Assembly: GCA_024663395.1 (NCBI GenBank)
Contig: JANFAH010000022.1
Span: forward strand, 372,001 to 436,000
Reading direction: 5' to 3'
Source of the DNA: Pisolithus tinctorius
Lineage: Eukaryota > Basidiomycota > Agaricomycetes > Boletales > Pisolithaceae
Length of the DNA: 64,000 nt
The notes under the pieces are model-generated. The model did no database searches. It had not been told where the DNA came from and was given only the letters and a program-made list of their open reading frames with translations. Positions 44,101 to 56,484 of this stretch are shown piece after piece. How positions within the stretch are numbered: the first letter of the stretch is position 1; every line of letters starts with the position of its first letter. A program made the position numbers and the translations under genes.

Positions 44101-46197
44101 GTAAAAGCATGATATTGTTGAAGCGTTCCTTTGCTGATCCCTTTTTTACCGTACGACCTGGGTTCACGAACTCGCAGGCCAGACGCGCCCATTCAAATAG
44201 ACCTTCCGCCTTCTGAGCAATCCCATTGACTTCTGTGGCTCCGATATCCCGAAGAGGGCCCAGTCTTCTCATAATATACAGACGAATGTCACGTTCTTCT
44301 GACATCGCAGGGATGTCATCCAACGAGGCTGCCCTCACATGACGAGCGGCACTGAATTCATGCTCGATATCAGGAAATGGACGGGATGTTACGAGGATGC
44401 GAACATTGCGAGGTAGGTCAGCAGCCTGCGCAGACGCAAGCACCGACAACAGGCGCTTCCGTGATCGTTCTGGACCGCTTTCGTCCAATGCGTCGACAAC
44501 GATGACCACATTCCCAACCATATGACCAGAGACCTCACACAAAGGTTCCAAAATGAGCTTCTGCCACTGCAGCGCGGCGTCAGAGGTGGTCTTCAGAGAT
44601 TCATCTGTCGCAAGTGCACCCACTAAGGCTCGCCGGAATGCGGGATCACGTTCTGCCAAATCGCAAGCGATTGTCCTGAATATCTTTTCTTCAAGGTGCT
44701 CTGCCTGCCAGTCACGGGAAAAACAAAAACAAGACCCGACCCCCCCAACGTTCTTAAACCACAGAGCGATCGTATGCGCAATAGCAGATTTCCCTTTGCC
44801 AGCCCGCCCACGGAGCCAGAGAATGCGCGGAACATTTTCATCGGTGTCATAGATCCAGTCGATAATCTCCATAAGGACCTCAGTTCTAGTCCCGTCAAGG
44901 CATCTCTTGGTCCAATTGGGACCTGCACCTCTGGCACGGGCCAAACCAGCCAAGTCCAGGTCTTCAAGTGCGCGAAACGCATCAACCCGGACGCCCCGAT
45001 CTTCGCGGCGCCGGTATTGTTCCATCAGGTCGTCTAGCGCCTCAGTGTACGCAATGGAAACGTCCTGCTTCTCATATTCTACGCCTTTCCCCGATCTCTT
45101 CCCTGATGCCACATTTCATTAGGCTTGGGTGGTGAGCAAGTGTGATAGACGTACAGAAGTCCTCTGTCGCGGAGTAATTCTTGACGAACTGCACCGCACC
45201 ACTGGTCATCAGTGCGATCTTCGCGAAGGTTTCCCGCATGCCAGACATATCCTTGGGGGTAGTTTCTTTCGCGAGAAATTCGTAAACCTTTCTGATCGTA
45301 TTCAGCAGGCAGGACAGCCGCTCGTCTCGGATCTCTTGAACTACGAACATCTACGTACGACTTCGTAAGATGAGGAATGCATCCAAGAATGATAACGTAC
45401 CTGAGAAACGGCTACTAACATCCCCAGCGTGATCCGGGCATAGGGATGAATCTGGTGCCGACGTGCAGTCAAAAGATGTATGTAGAGACATGAGCGCCTA
45501 CCTTAGTAATGGTGGTAACGACTTGATTGAAATCTTTGAACGGTTTTAGATACGTATCGGGAGGACTTTGAGTCTCAGCGAACGTCGCACTTGCAACACA
45601 GGGAAAATGAATAGCGTCTTCATCGGTATTCGATGCGGAACCCATCCTGAAAGTTGGCTCAATGGCTGACCTCTGAGTTTGTCCAGCCAGCTCATTCAAA
45701 ATCTTTGGAATATTAAAAGGAAGTAGATTACATACCTCATGGGTTGCAGCAGCCTGAAATTGCCTTTGTTCTCTTTGTTCGCAAGTCACCCGACCAATAC
45801 GTGTGTCGGCGCTCTCTCTGGTGGCGGAAGCTGCGTAACTTGGCTTGGACGGATGAGAGAATGCCGACATTGGACCTTGAGAGACGCTGCCAGACGCTCG
45901 AGTGTGAGAGGGTATGTGCCCAGCAGTAATTTGAGATGGTCCCTGTGACTGATTTTTAGCCAATTGACATATACGATCAGGAGAATGGAGTAATCTACGT
46001 ACCGAAGAAGGGTCGAAGTTGGGTTGGTTCGTATCGGTAGTGCAAGGTTTCTTTGACTGCTTACCGGACATTGCAAAGAAATGAGTAAGTCGACAGATAC
46101 CACCGACAGAAATGAAAGAGCGCCCTACCGAGGGTGGATCAGGGGTGGATGGATCCGCAGGGCTGAAGGGACGTTTCTTTGACTGCTCGCTATCCAT
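41171..46197 (-). CDS. NLR 2: Goodbye-like/NACHT/WD40 STAND protein
   Basis: Paralogue of NLR 1 with the same six-exon plan (46197-46129, 46059-46003, 45942-45502, 45451-45401, 45350-45155, 45102-41171) and 1581 residues, no stop. The P-loop is GRAGKGKS and Walker B VVIVVDALDES. Thirteen WD40 repeats of 43 residues follow, then the same C-terminal tail (GWVRGPRGRLLLWIPP). It differs from NLR 1 most in the repeat contact codons and in its start, MDSEQSKK instead of MGNCQS, so it would lack the acylation signal. One repeat begins GPIWLV instead of GHTxxV. Both paralogues probably act as signal-sensing cell-death switches; partner effectors are not visible nearby. The next upstream gene is 420 bases away. 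Confidence 0.92.
41488..43165 (-). repeat. Array of thirteen 129-base WD40-coding units in NLR 2
   Basis: Same period and conserved backbone as NLR 1, with variation concentrated at residues 4, 5, 7, 23 and 25 of each repeat. CG is almost absent here and returns at about 43717 in the upstream part of the same exon. Confidence 0.9.
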
Positions 46198-46616
46198 TGA
46201 GAAATGGGCAATTCGTATGAGGTTTGCGAGTTCGATTGGATTGGAGAGTGAGTGTCAACGACATCACCAAAATTGTCAAACTCCGCTATTGCCCGATAAG
46301 GAATATATTTTCGAGTGGCTGTGCCGCTGACGCGCCGCGAGTCGGTCTCGTGATACCGTGCACCCCCGCGCGTCCTGTCGATTGCTGAGGCAACGACATA
46401 GCATTTATCGATCTACATCAACATCCAGCGCGCGCTGGTTACTATATATTGCGTCTACCACACATGCCTGTACATATCGATGAATATATATATCACCACA
46501 AGTTCATTGTTCCGGGCCTTGCCAATCACTTCATTAGAACGCACTCCTACGACATGCTCGGTAGTAAAACATAGTTACACTTTACAGTAATCCATACTGA
46601 GAGGGAAATTGAAAAT

Positions 46617-47192
46617 CTAAGAGGAGCTCCGGCGACGTTTAAGCTTCTTGCGCGCCATAGCAAGCTCGTTGACAACGACGGGAGGTACAAGGGGAGTGAC
46701 AAAATATTCGGAGGGCGAGCGCTGCTTGAATACCTGGCAGGGAGTGGCAGAGCATGGGCTGTGAGCAGACATCAGTAGAGAAACCACAAAGAATACCCTA
46801 CGGCGCACCTAAACTTTACATTCTCCACGTCTTGTAATGTAGGCTCACACTTTACTGTGAGTGTAGTATCGTCGTCGGCTTGGGTGAGGGAGGGATCACT
46901 GGCTTGCGTGGCCTGCTCCTTTGTCTCCCTGCTGTCTGTTTGTATAGCAACATCATGACAAGGCTTCCTGGGATAGGGGAACAATTAGAATAAACATTTA
47001 AATGTAAAAGGATAGCTTGTGTTACCTACTGCAGACGTCTTTCAGACGAAACACGACTCGTTTCCTGCCAGGGGTGGTGATGTTGACATTGAAGTAATGC
47101 GTGTTCCAGGATGAAAGGGCGCCATTGATTTCAAGGTAGACAACATCTTGAAGCATGTTGACGGTCATTGCCCTGATTTCGCCTGCCATTAT
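46617..47192 (-). CDS. Hypothetical small protein, three exons
   Basis: A start at 47192 (MAGEIRAMTVNMLQDVVYLE) opens an exon ending RVVFRLKDVCS near 47027. A second exon begins at KPCHDVAIQTDSRE and ends LQDVENVKF near 46813, and the third runs PCSATPCQVFKQRSPSEY to a basic tail RKKLKRRRSSS, a possible nuclear signal. Splice sites are plausible (GTAGG..., GTGCG...). No family is recognised. It lies just upstream of the stop of the Plavaka-like gene on the same strand and might belong to that element. Confidence 0.35.
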
Positions 47193-47417
47193 TACCCTGT
47201 TGTAGTAAGGCCCCGTGTCGGAAGCAAAACGGCCACTGCCACTCGGAAGCAGATCGGCAAATTCCGGTAATGCAAATTACAAAGGTAACTATAATTGCAT
47301 CTGTTGAGAAATGATGTCGAATATATGATGATTTAACGTGAATATATGTGTACACATTCAAGCTGAGAGGCATCTAAGAAGACGAAATCATTGACTTTGA
47401 ATGAAAATGACGAGTGA

Positions 47418-50400
47418 CTAAAGCATCCCATATCCCTCCTGGGCATACAAGTTCTTGTTATCATCGAGGCCTGCCACCATTTCACCGTCACTATCGTCCG
47501 ATTTGTCGTCGTCAGGCTCGCTGGAGCTTCCCTCATCCTCATCCAGGTCTGTATCATCATCTTCCTCTTCTCCACTCATCTCGTTGTCCTCCTCGGCTCC
47601 TTGCGCTGTATCAGCTTCTTCGCGCGTGCCACTGACCTCCTCACCAGCGGTTTGACAGTCCGATTGTAAGAAGGAATCCCACTCCCTGGATACCTTATGC
47701 CCGATGCTGCCGCCTCGAAACCGCATGAACATATCTCGATCAACAAACCTATCTGAGCTTTAAGTACACATCCATGCCGATTTATTTCCTCACTTACATG
47801 TTAACATCAAAATATCGCCAGTCCTCATGGAGGTCCTCATCAGGCCGCACGAACAATGGTCCTAAATATTCAGATGTCCGTCCGAGCGAGAAAGCTGGAA
47901 TCAGATGGACGCCACGAATGACTACATCTGGGTCCAAAAACCCAAACGCATCCGGGTCATCGTCAGAAATGAATCCTACCCGATACAGTCGGCATGCAGC
48001 AAACCCTGATCCTCCTGGTCTGCCGTTATCGCGGCTGAACCACCGCATAAAGAGCACATTCATCCGCTTTATCCCATCAGATGAGGCATTGTTGTCATAG
48101 TACCGTACATTGACGTGGAAAATTTTAATGACGCGTGCGTACCAATATGGGTGACGACAATCATCTGTCTCATGTGACAAGAGCATGATGTCAGCACGAG
48201 TACGTGGATTAATGGTGTCTTGTTCTCGGCGGAGGTCGTAGGTCGTATAGTTGACACGCAACGTCTGATGCTCGTACATCATATTATGTGAGATGATAAG
48301 ATTGTCGCGGTCGGCGTCGGAAAAGCTCGGTGGGTCACCAGTGTAGTCCACTCCAAGAATGCGTTCAAGGAGATGGTCTTTGAGGCGGTCAACAAAGTCC
48401 TGCGAAGAGTTAGTTGGTCGCACGCAGCCATGCACACCAGATGACATACCTCAGTGGCTCTGTCACCTGCCAACGAACTCAGCCAACCAGGGATGTCCAC
48501 AGGAATTCGTGATGACGCTGCAATGTGATAATGTTGAGAAGGTGAAGACCTCTCACGTTTCTGCCTTGGGCGGTTTTCACCACCACTTTCACTTCCTTCA
48601 GTGTCGTCGCATGCCAATTTATCAAGAGACTTGACTATTCGGTCAATAACTCGTTCTCGAGCCTCGTGTTTGCTCATGGATGCCATTGTTGTAGCATGGT
48701 TCTTCGAAGTTCGTGGGTACCGCCGCTTCAACCGCCTGTGTTCAAATTCGCCCTATGAAATTCATCTGTAAGTGTTTTACAATTGTGCGAAAACAATCCT
48801 ACTGGTTGCGTTGTATAATTATCTGTTGTACCACGTTGTCGGATCGTGTTTGGATAGTCACCTAGGGCGTGGAACTTGTACGTTTGCAGATTGAGGGATT
48901 TGCATTTGGGTCCAGATGACCCAGCTGAGCTCGATGTACCGGTCTTTACTGCCATTGCTGCGGTACGGCGGCCGCGGACAGCTGTCTCTTGTGGTAGTTC
49001 ACGTGTGTTGTAGTACTCACACGTCGTCTTCATGAAAGTACGGACCGTCTGACCTAGAGAGACCGTTGCAGAGTCAAACAAGTCTAGTGTGTCGGATGTA
49101 TGGAGCCGAAGTTTTGCATATGCATGCCAAGTAGCAAGGTCGAATAGTAGGTTGAGTACGCGACTGTTGTGAGGCTCCGGCAGCAAATTTTCGAAGGGAG
49201 GCATAGCGCACTAATCCAGGCAAAGTCAAATAGGTAGACGATGTTTGTCTCTGGCTCGCACGAACCTGTAATAAGTCCTCAAAGTCTCGTGCTGCGAGTC
49301 TCTTCATGGCTGACACATTGCGGGCAAACTTCCGAATCGTTCCGCGACCAAAAGTAGGGATGTTTCGAAATCTGGTGAATGTATTTAGTAACGAACATGC
49401 AAGTGGAGATTGGGATTGGTCAAATCATTATGAGACAAGTACTTACCTTTTATTGAGTTCTTGTATACCGTCACCTCCTGCTGCAAAGAGAATACGTAGT
49501 AGGTGTGTGAAAATTGCCTTCCATACACCAAGCTCGAATTCATGGAGCTGGTCCACGACCAGAAGGAGGAAAAAGTTAACCATGAATTGTAGCAGGCGTT
49601 CAGAGAACGCATTCTTAAATAGATTCCATTCAGCAGTCTTCTATATGTAGTTTACACTGAACACTGACCGTCGTCGGAACATAGGAGTGCTCGCCCAGTT
49701 GATATCCCACTCGCTTTCCATTGACGGCTGCACCTTTCTGGAATATGAGCTTGCATGCCCGACTGATGCGCCCCTGCCGTTCAATACTGTCCATCCGAAC
49801 ATGCCTGACACGGTGTCGCATATCGCGTGCCATGCCCATCTTTGAAAATGACTTTTTCGCTACAAGACATCGCGGACAGGCACATTTACCGAGAAATTTG
49901 ATTCCCGCCACCAAGACCCTTAGGACGGCATTAGTATGGCACCCCAGCGACCAACAGCAAACTGACTTTTCTGGGTAATCGGCTGAATAAGAGAAAAAAG
50001 CGGGGATATATCTGCCGTGTGATCCCATCAGCACACCGTATGACTATACCACTTTGGTAAGCATCCATGAACCGTGTGTCGAGGATTAAGTCCCAAATGG
50101 CGTGGAATAAATCACGCTTGCAATGAGTGAGAATCTCCCTGGAGGACGCTTGACCGTAATGTCCCCTATAGATATCTTGAAAGTTGTCCGGAAGCTGTGA
50201 GGGATAAGCACAAATGCGACGTACCAGCTACAGGAGCTACCATACCTTCGGAATGTAAGCGACATGGTGACATGCCATGGCTGTCGGCTTCCCTCTTAGG
50301 TACTTCGACTGGTTCCCAAAATACATATAAAACGGCCACATTGACGCGTCTCCGAAGTTGGTAAGGTGTGTTGAGTCTGACCAAAGCATCAGGCATGCGA

Positions 50401-51638
50401 CAACACGTTCTAGGTCTCCGTCCAGTTCACAAGGCAGTTTATTGACGTCTTCGTGTGCATGAAGCATTTCCGGTGAGGAGTAGGCTTCTGAAAGTATGTC
50501 AATTACACGATCATCACTAACCTGCCAGCACTGTCTGAATGGCGTGGTGTGGAATGTCTTGAACTGTTCGCTTTGAAAGGCGCTTGTGATGATGTCAATG
50601 AGGTCCCGATGCCAGACTCCATCGATAATCATTTTGGGGGCAGCCGACTCAGATGGCCACTTCGACTTTTCATTTGGTAGGCGAACCATGACAGCAGATC
50701 GACACCATCATATTCTTCCTTAAATGGGTTGTTCGTGCCAAGGAACTTATCAAGTAGTTTGGCCTCACGCGAGTGGTGGAAACCGGTGAGCTCCCTTGGA
50801 TTGCAGAGGGGGTGAGCCAGGAACTGGGCCAACCGGTCGAGTTCTGCAGCGGACTTCTGGTTAGTTCCCGAATACTGCCAAGCCATCAAAATACCGCATG
50901 TGAGGTTGGTGAAAGGAGCAAATGTGGCCGCATGTGTGCAGCCACCTTCAAAACCTGGAACTCCCATAGACGCTGGGTCAGTGGTGCAAGTAGGTGGAAA
51001 TGGGCCGTCCAGGCCTGGAGCATCGCAAACACTCCCAAGTGACTCATCAGGTATATGAGTTTGGCCGGTTGGCATAGACACGGTATAGTCCAAATGTGTC
51101 TGGGGTCAGTTGTGAAACGGCTCGAGACGCAGTGTAGCAGGTGTATCGGACCGGGTGGACTCGGGCAAAGACGGAACTGGTGAGTCAGGCCTCAAAGAAC
51201 GTAGCTGAGCGGCTGAGAGAGGCATGTGCGCGAGGTGGGTTGAACTTCCAGGAAGGAAGTCAACGAAGCGAGCGGGCATGCGAATATGCCGACCAGACCG
51301 ACGGGACAGAACCGGCTCTGGTTGGTCCGCCCCCGGGGCAACCTCCATCGTAAACTGCGCATATGACAGTTGTCATAGTTGCAGATATATGGACAATAAC
51401 TTACATCGATATTAGTAGCTAGCGCATCATAGTCATCCGAGTCTCCCGCTGGTATGTCGTCGGGGGGAGCCAGTAAGCAGGGTTCAGCATCAGCTTGACG
51501 AGTTCTTTTTGGACGTCTCGTGCGTTCAAGATGGAATATTTGGTGCGATACCTCACGGAACTCGGGACACTGGGGTGTGTGTGCCGAGAGCTGCTTCTGA
51601 GTCTTGAAGAAAGCGTCACATCCAAAGCAGCTATACAT
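47418..51638 (-). pseudogene. Plavaka-like transposase gene 2, nearly full length, frameshifted
   Basis: A start at 51638 gives a C2H2-like finger (YSCFGCDAFFKTQKQLSAH), then RRSGRHIRMPARFVDFLPG, LMAWQYSG, ELTGFHHSREAKLLDK, ACLMLWSDSTHLTNFGDAS, CHHVAYIP, FFSYSADYPEK, KCACPRCLV, QLHEFELGVWKA-like, VSAMKRLAARDFEDLLQ, LFDLATWHAYAKLRLHT, YKFHALGDYPNTI, and the C-terminal RVNYTTYDLRREQD, HPYWYARVIKIFHV and DVVIRGVHLIPAFSLGRTSEYLG. It ends in an acidic tail at 47418. This is the zinc-finger, CACTA-related transposase plan. Frameshifts occur near 51075 and near 50697 (before VRLPNEK). CpG is normal, so it is much younger than copy 1. TIRs were not located. Confidence 0.72.
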
Positions 51639-51939
51639 CAGAATTTTCAGAAGGAGGGAGTTGGATTTCGGGCAACTCGAACGGATTAAAATGAATGCCA
51701 GAGACATTGGCAAATAGTTATATTTCTAGTACAAATTACTGTGAACCGCCGTCAGTCGACTTAGATGGGTGACATGAACAAAAACGTACCAAGTTTGAAC
51801 TACTCGAGGAGCATTCAATGATGCATCCCAGAAACTTCAAAAGAAATGAGTTGACGGTGACATTAGTCATGAAGATCAGTGTACGAAGGGGACCAAGTGA
51901 GTTCGGCATTTGCTGACTTGCTCCTTCTGTCCTACCTCA

Positions 51940-54135
51940 ATGTCTATGCGACGTCCGCGCAAGCCTGACCCTACTTCTGATAGTTCTGAATCTGACAGCG
52001 ATCAATCTGATAGTGCTCAAACATCCTCAAGACACCACCATAATGGGAAGATTAATAAGTCAAAGTAAGTTCCAACCCTGATGATGCAGTGCTCTCCAGC
52101 TGATGTGACTGTGGATAGGACAAAGTCGAAGAAATCGCGGGATTGCGCTGTTTCTACCCCGCGAGATCAGTGTCTCCATGCAGCAAGATGGATTCCCCGC
52201 GCGTTTGATATGTACTGTAACCTGAACGAAGTCATTCAAGTCTCCCGTGCCCTCGAAGCAGACGATACAGCGAGCGGTACCGATGACCCCGATGATGAAA
52301 GTGCTAGAAAGGCCCGCAATAAGATCCTTAGAAAAGCATAAGTACAACATTTAACAGCATATATGCGATGTTCTTATGATCACAGCAACCCTGAGAAACG
52401 CAAACGATACAAAGCGCATATATGACTACCTGAAGGAGCAGGCGCCGTACTTCATGGATCTCATTAAGAAGAAGAAGAGTGGCTAAAACCGCGCTTCTCA
52501 TGCGTGAGGTAAGTCAACGGTTACTCGAGTCTAGTGCATCACGCGGCTAACAAGTGACTTTCTTTCAGATGCAACAAGTGATCAGCCGGACGCGATCTGA
52601 CGACGCCAGTCATCTCAAGCCTATGATTGCAGCTTATGCAGCTCCCCATCCGGACAAGAAACTCGTCGATCCACCTGTCAACGCGAAGGGTTCAAAAGAC
52701 AGGCTTGGGTTCAACCATGCAGAGCTCACTCGGCTCCTCTGTCCGGTGAGGAGCCTGCAGGCTTTGCTAGCAGATGCGACTGGGTATGTACCATTCCACT
52801 TGACGTTATCAATCAGCTGATTCGCTGTTCCATAGCGTGAGGAAGCAGCTTCAGAACGGTACATCCTTGTACCGCCCAAAAGTGCCGCCGCAAAAGTGGC
52901 GCATTTCTTTACTCCAGCGACATCCCAGGTAAGGACTATAATCCTGAGAAGAGCGATGAAGGATTCCTCCGCGGATATTTCGTTGAACGAGTAAGTGTAT
53001 ACTACTGCGTGTGTATCAACTACTAATTTAAGAATCAGGTCCTCAAACACATCTTTACTTCGCCGTCTTCTGCTTTGCCTGGTAGCAAAGTGCGCAACAC
53101 ACATGCCAGCAACGCGAAGATCCACCACATGACCCACGTAGAAGCTTACCACATCGCATATGCCGCAGTACATGTAAGTGATATGACGTTAGAATGATAT
53201 GTGCTACCCTCTTCCACAGGCACGTTTCAGCATCTGCTCGCAAGACAAATTCGTCGAATTCGATGGGCAATTCTCTTTCTCCGAGTTTTATTATCGAATT
53301 ATTGACTTTATCATCAACAATGAAGACGAGGCTTGGGTTGAAGACCTGTTCTCTCATTACAACAAGTACGTAAGGGGCTCTTGTGGAGTGCATACTGACA
53401 CAAAGGTATAGAGTATTGTTTAACGATGCTCATGGCACCGCAGGTGATGATGTCAATATCGATGACGACGATGACGACCTTGCCATCATGAGGCGACAAA
53501 TTGCTGCACGTCTTGCCAGTTCGTCTGGCCCGTCTTCTGGGACTCGCCCTTCCGAAAATCGTTCGCCTACTCAGGTGTCCTTCCCAAATACCCCACAGCC
53601 CCCGGCTTCAGAACGTCACACAAATGGCCGCAGGCTGTCGCCAGGAAGTCCCCCGTCTCCCGTCCAGTCACCCGAAAATACAGGTTCGTCATTTAGTCAG
53701 CTGTCCTCCTTTCGCTCACCAAAATCCGCTTCAGAAAATAACACAAATGGCCGCAGGGCGTTGCCAGGAAGTCCTCCGTCTCCAGTCCAGTCTCCCAAAA
53801 ATATAGGTTCGTCATTTAGTCGGCTGTCCTTAGTGCACTCACCACAGCCTTCTGCTTCAGAACCGGAACGCCATGCCCGAAGGCAATCACGAGCAAATCT
53901 GGATCCTTCACCTGCGAAGCAGGTGAACAATCTCACTGATCGGATGCTGCAACTCAAACGCAAGCGCAGCGTAACATTTTCCACTGGCGAACAGAGCAGT
54001 CCATTAACAGACTGTGATTCGCGGCGGGGTAGGAAGGCCGCCGCGAGTAAGCCTTCTAAGACGACAAAGGAGGGACGTGGCGGACGCTCCAAGAAGACTA
54101 AGGATCAGAGTAAGGTGCCAACCAGGAAACGATGA
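51940..54135 (+). pseudogene. DUF6698-family protein, frameshifted
   Basis: Exons carry RWIPRAFDMYCNLNEVIQVSRALEAD, SRTRSDDASHLKPMIAAYA, KGSKDRLGFNHAELTRLLCPV, AFLYSSDIPGKDYNPEKS, GFLRGYFVERVLKHIFTSPSSAL, HHMTHVEAYHIAYAAVHARF and FSEFYYRIIDFI, the run of blocks found in the basidiomycete DUF6698 family. A Ser/Pro-rich tail with two near-identical 60-residue segments (PGSPPSPVQSPENTGSSFS) and a basic end follow. The function is unknown; members are often found near transposons. Single-base shifts near 52475 (after LIKKKK) and near 52900 (before AFLYSSD) break the frame. It is divergent from the Plavaka-like gene, 300 bases away. Confidence 0.7.
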
Positions 54136-54756
54136 CAAGGAGATCAAGCTTGCAGGCTTCCAAGAAAAAGTAACTCGTGCGTGCCTAATCTCGTTAAGTT
54201 CTGTCGTTCGGTGGTTACCTATTTGAGGCAGCCGCTATCGCGTGTTTTATTCATCCACTCGTCGCTGTCTCGTTCTGCTTCTCTCAATCGCGCACTTCCC
54301 GGCCGTTTTACTCTCCAAGTCCCACACCGGCTTTGTATATTAGTATTCCGTGGATTTCTCAAGATGGAACCGTCGATCGCCAACTAGCGATGTACATTCA
54401 GATAGCTACAGGTATTGGCATCGTGTGTGGTATGATGGTGTTGCAATGCGATGATCACGATATATGTTGTTGTCGTCTGCTATATCATGGAGAGTGAACA
54501 GCGATAACGAGCGTGTCAATGAAAACTGACATCGAAACTCTATTCGACGACAGCGTCGACAAGCATTCCTCTGTAAAAGAGCGTTTTCGTAGATATTACT
54601 ACATGAACTGCTCTTTATCTACAGCGTCGTTGGTGTCTACATTGAATATATTGCATATATTTGTATCTCGTTTTTCTGCAATTTGGTGATGGAGGACAGA
54701 GTAGCTTGAAGGGCTGTGGATGTGCAGGACTGGCCGTGAGGACCAACTCGCACAGC
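54136..54756. other. Intergenic, no gene seen
   Basis: Sequence between the DUF6698 stop and the left TIR of the next transposon. AT-rich words near 54640-54665 (ATATATTGCATATATTTG) are the only notable feature. It ends with the 6-bp target duplication CACAGC at 54751-54756. Confidence 0.4.
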
Positions 54757-55070
54757 TATGGAAAGCCGGAGCATCATGCTCCCCCGGATTTCGGACTTCG
54801 GCGAAATTGCATTCCGCATTTGGGAGTTTTGGCGTTTGAGGACCTCGAGTACGCGAATTACATATTCGACTTCAATTAGATTACACTTTGGACTGGGAGT
54901 TTTGCGTTTCGGACTTTGGAGTTTTGCGTTTCGGACTTTGGAGTTTTGTGTTTGTACTTGGGAGTTTTGCAGATCGTACTTGGGAGTTTCGTACATCGTT
55001 CTAGGTAGTTCTGTGCACTGTCCTTCGCATTTCGTACCAAGCATGTATTGTGAAGAACAACTAAGAATAT
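54757..55070 (+). repeat. Left TIR of the integrase/alpha-kinase transposon
   Basis: Inverted match to 62117-62467. The middle is built of about five tandem 22-base units of the form GGAGTTTTGCGTTTCGGACTTT-like words (quoted here as GAGTTTTGCGTTTCGGAC). The right TIR has about seven units, so the arms differ in length. Confidence 0.88.
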
Positions 55071-56484
55071 TGTCTATATTGCGTGTGCAAGCAATGGCCA
55101 AGCGAGAATCACAAAAGATGTAACTGAATCAAATGCCACAACTACAAACCTTCTGACATAGCAAGGCCATCTTGTGAAAGGCGAAGAGCAAATACATGGT
55201 CAGTTAATGCGCCATCATATGCCCGCATAATAAGCGTCAATGGCCTCACGTGTATAGCCATGAGCGGAAGATATTGTGACGCAATGAGCACCGAGCTTCT
55301 CAGAATAAATTTCGATGACCGTGTTTCCAGCGAAGTAGTAGCGGCTTTTGGTGATCCCTACTCAGCGTCTGTACGTGGGTGTATATAATTGGGCCTGCGC
55401 ATCGTCCAGATCCTTGAGCTGAGGTTAACATGAGCGTTGTGGGTATCAATAAAAAACAATCCTCACTTATATCCATTGGTTCGTCCACACGCTTGGCAAG
55501 GCGCAGGCGCAGGCCGGGTTGGTACAGGGCCAAAAGAGAGGATTTGCTGTTGCTGAGTGACTTGCCGTGCTCGCACGAGCACTGGGCCCTGAAGTTTCCA
55601 CACGAAGGGCGTCATTGAACATATTCACTAATTCATCGGCATCACCATCTTCAGGGCTTCATGGTCAGCACGCAAGTGTCGGGGGGGGATTGACACTTAC
55701 CGCTCGAATCAGCTACGACACTCAATTTAGTTATCAGTGGTGGTATTTGATCCTCAACGCCCTTTGCCACCATCCACATCATTGCCTTCGCAAAGGGTGT
55801 CGGTCCATTGCCATTTTGCCAATGAAATGAACTCCCTGCACACACAGCTGCTTCTCTAGTGTGGGATTGAGTGAATGAGTCAGGGATGTTTCATAGGAGA
55901 GACGGTGCTTACTCAGTGCTATGTGATCCCAGTAGGATTTCCAACAACAACCGCATAGAAATCATTTGTTGAGTGTTTTGAGAAGGTTCCGAATCACTAG
56001 CGAGGTACTGAGGACATCGAGCAATTCTTGCGTGGTTGTTTCAGGTAGGAGGGGTCCCAAGACGGTCTTCAATGTTTGCATGACGAGTTCAGCCTCATCC
56101 GTGGATATACACTCAATGGCAAGAGGTAGCGGTGGCGATGACCTTCCACATGGGATATACAGGCTGTTGATGATGACATGCGCTTAAGTGCGAGAGTTGG
56201 GAACATGGTCGAACTCACCATGACTGGTAAATGCCGGGCTCTTTCCACCAAAGACTACCCACCGCTGAGACATTGCAGCATACACAGTTGGGTTGGTAGC
56301 TACATGTCTGCGGTCTTTATTAACCAGGCCCCACATGTACTTTACAGCAGTGATGATGTAGAATAGCAATTCGACGACTCAGTCCTTTGCGTATGTACTA
56401 GAGAGAATAGTGACAGGGATGATGTAGAATGGCAATTCGACGACTCTGTCCTTTGCATATGTACTAGTGAGAATAGCAATTGTA
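55071..56484 (-). other. Unidentified coding remnants inside the transposon
   Basis: Minus-strand pieces with protein-like composition include KSRYYFAGNTVIEIYSEKLG, ISSAHGYTREAIDAYYAG, GALTDHVFALRLSQDGL (55160-55360) and ECISTDEAELVMQTLKTVLG with ELLDVLSTSLVIRNLLKTL (55970-56120). They are separated by stops and frame changes, and no family is recognised. A tandem duplication of about 65 bases lies at 56350-56480 (GATGATGTAGAAT...GTCCTTTGC). This could be a second cargo gene in decay. Confidence 0.35.
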
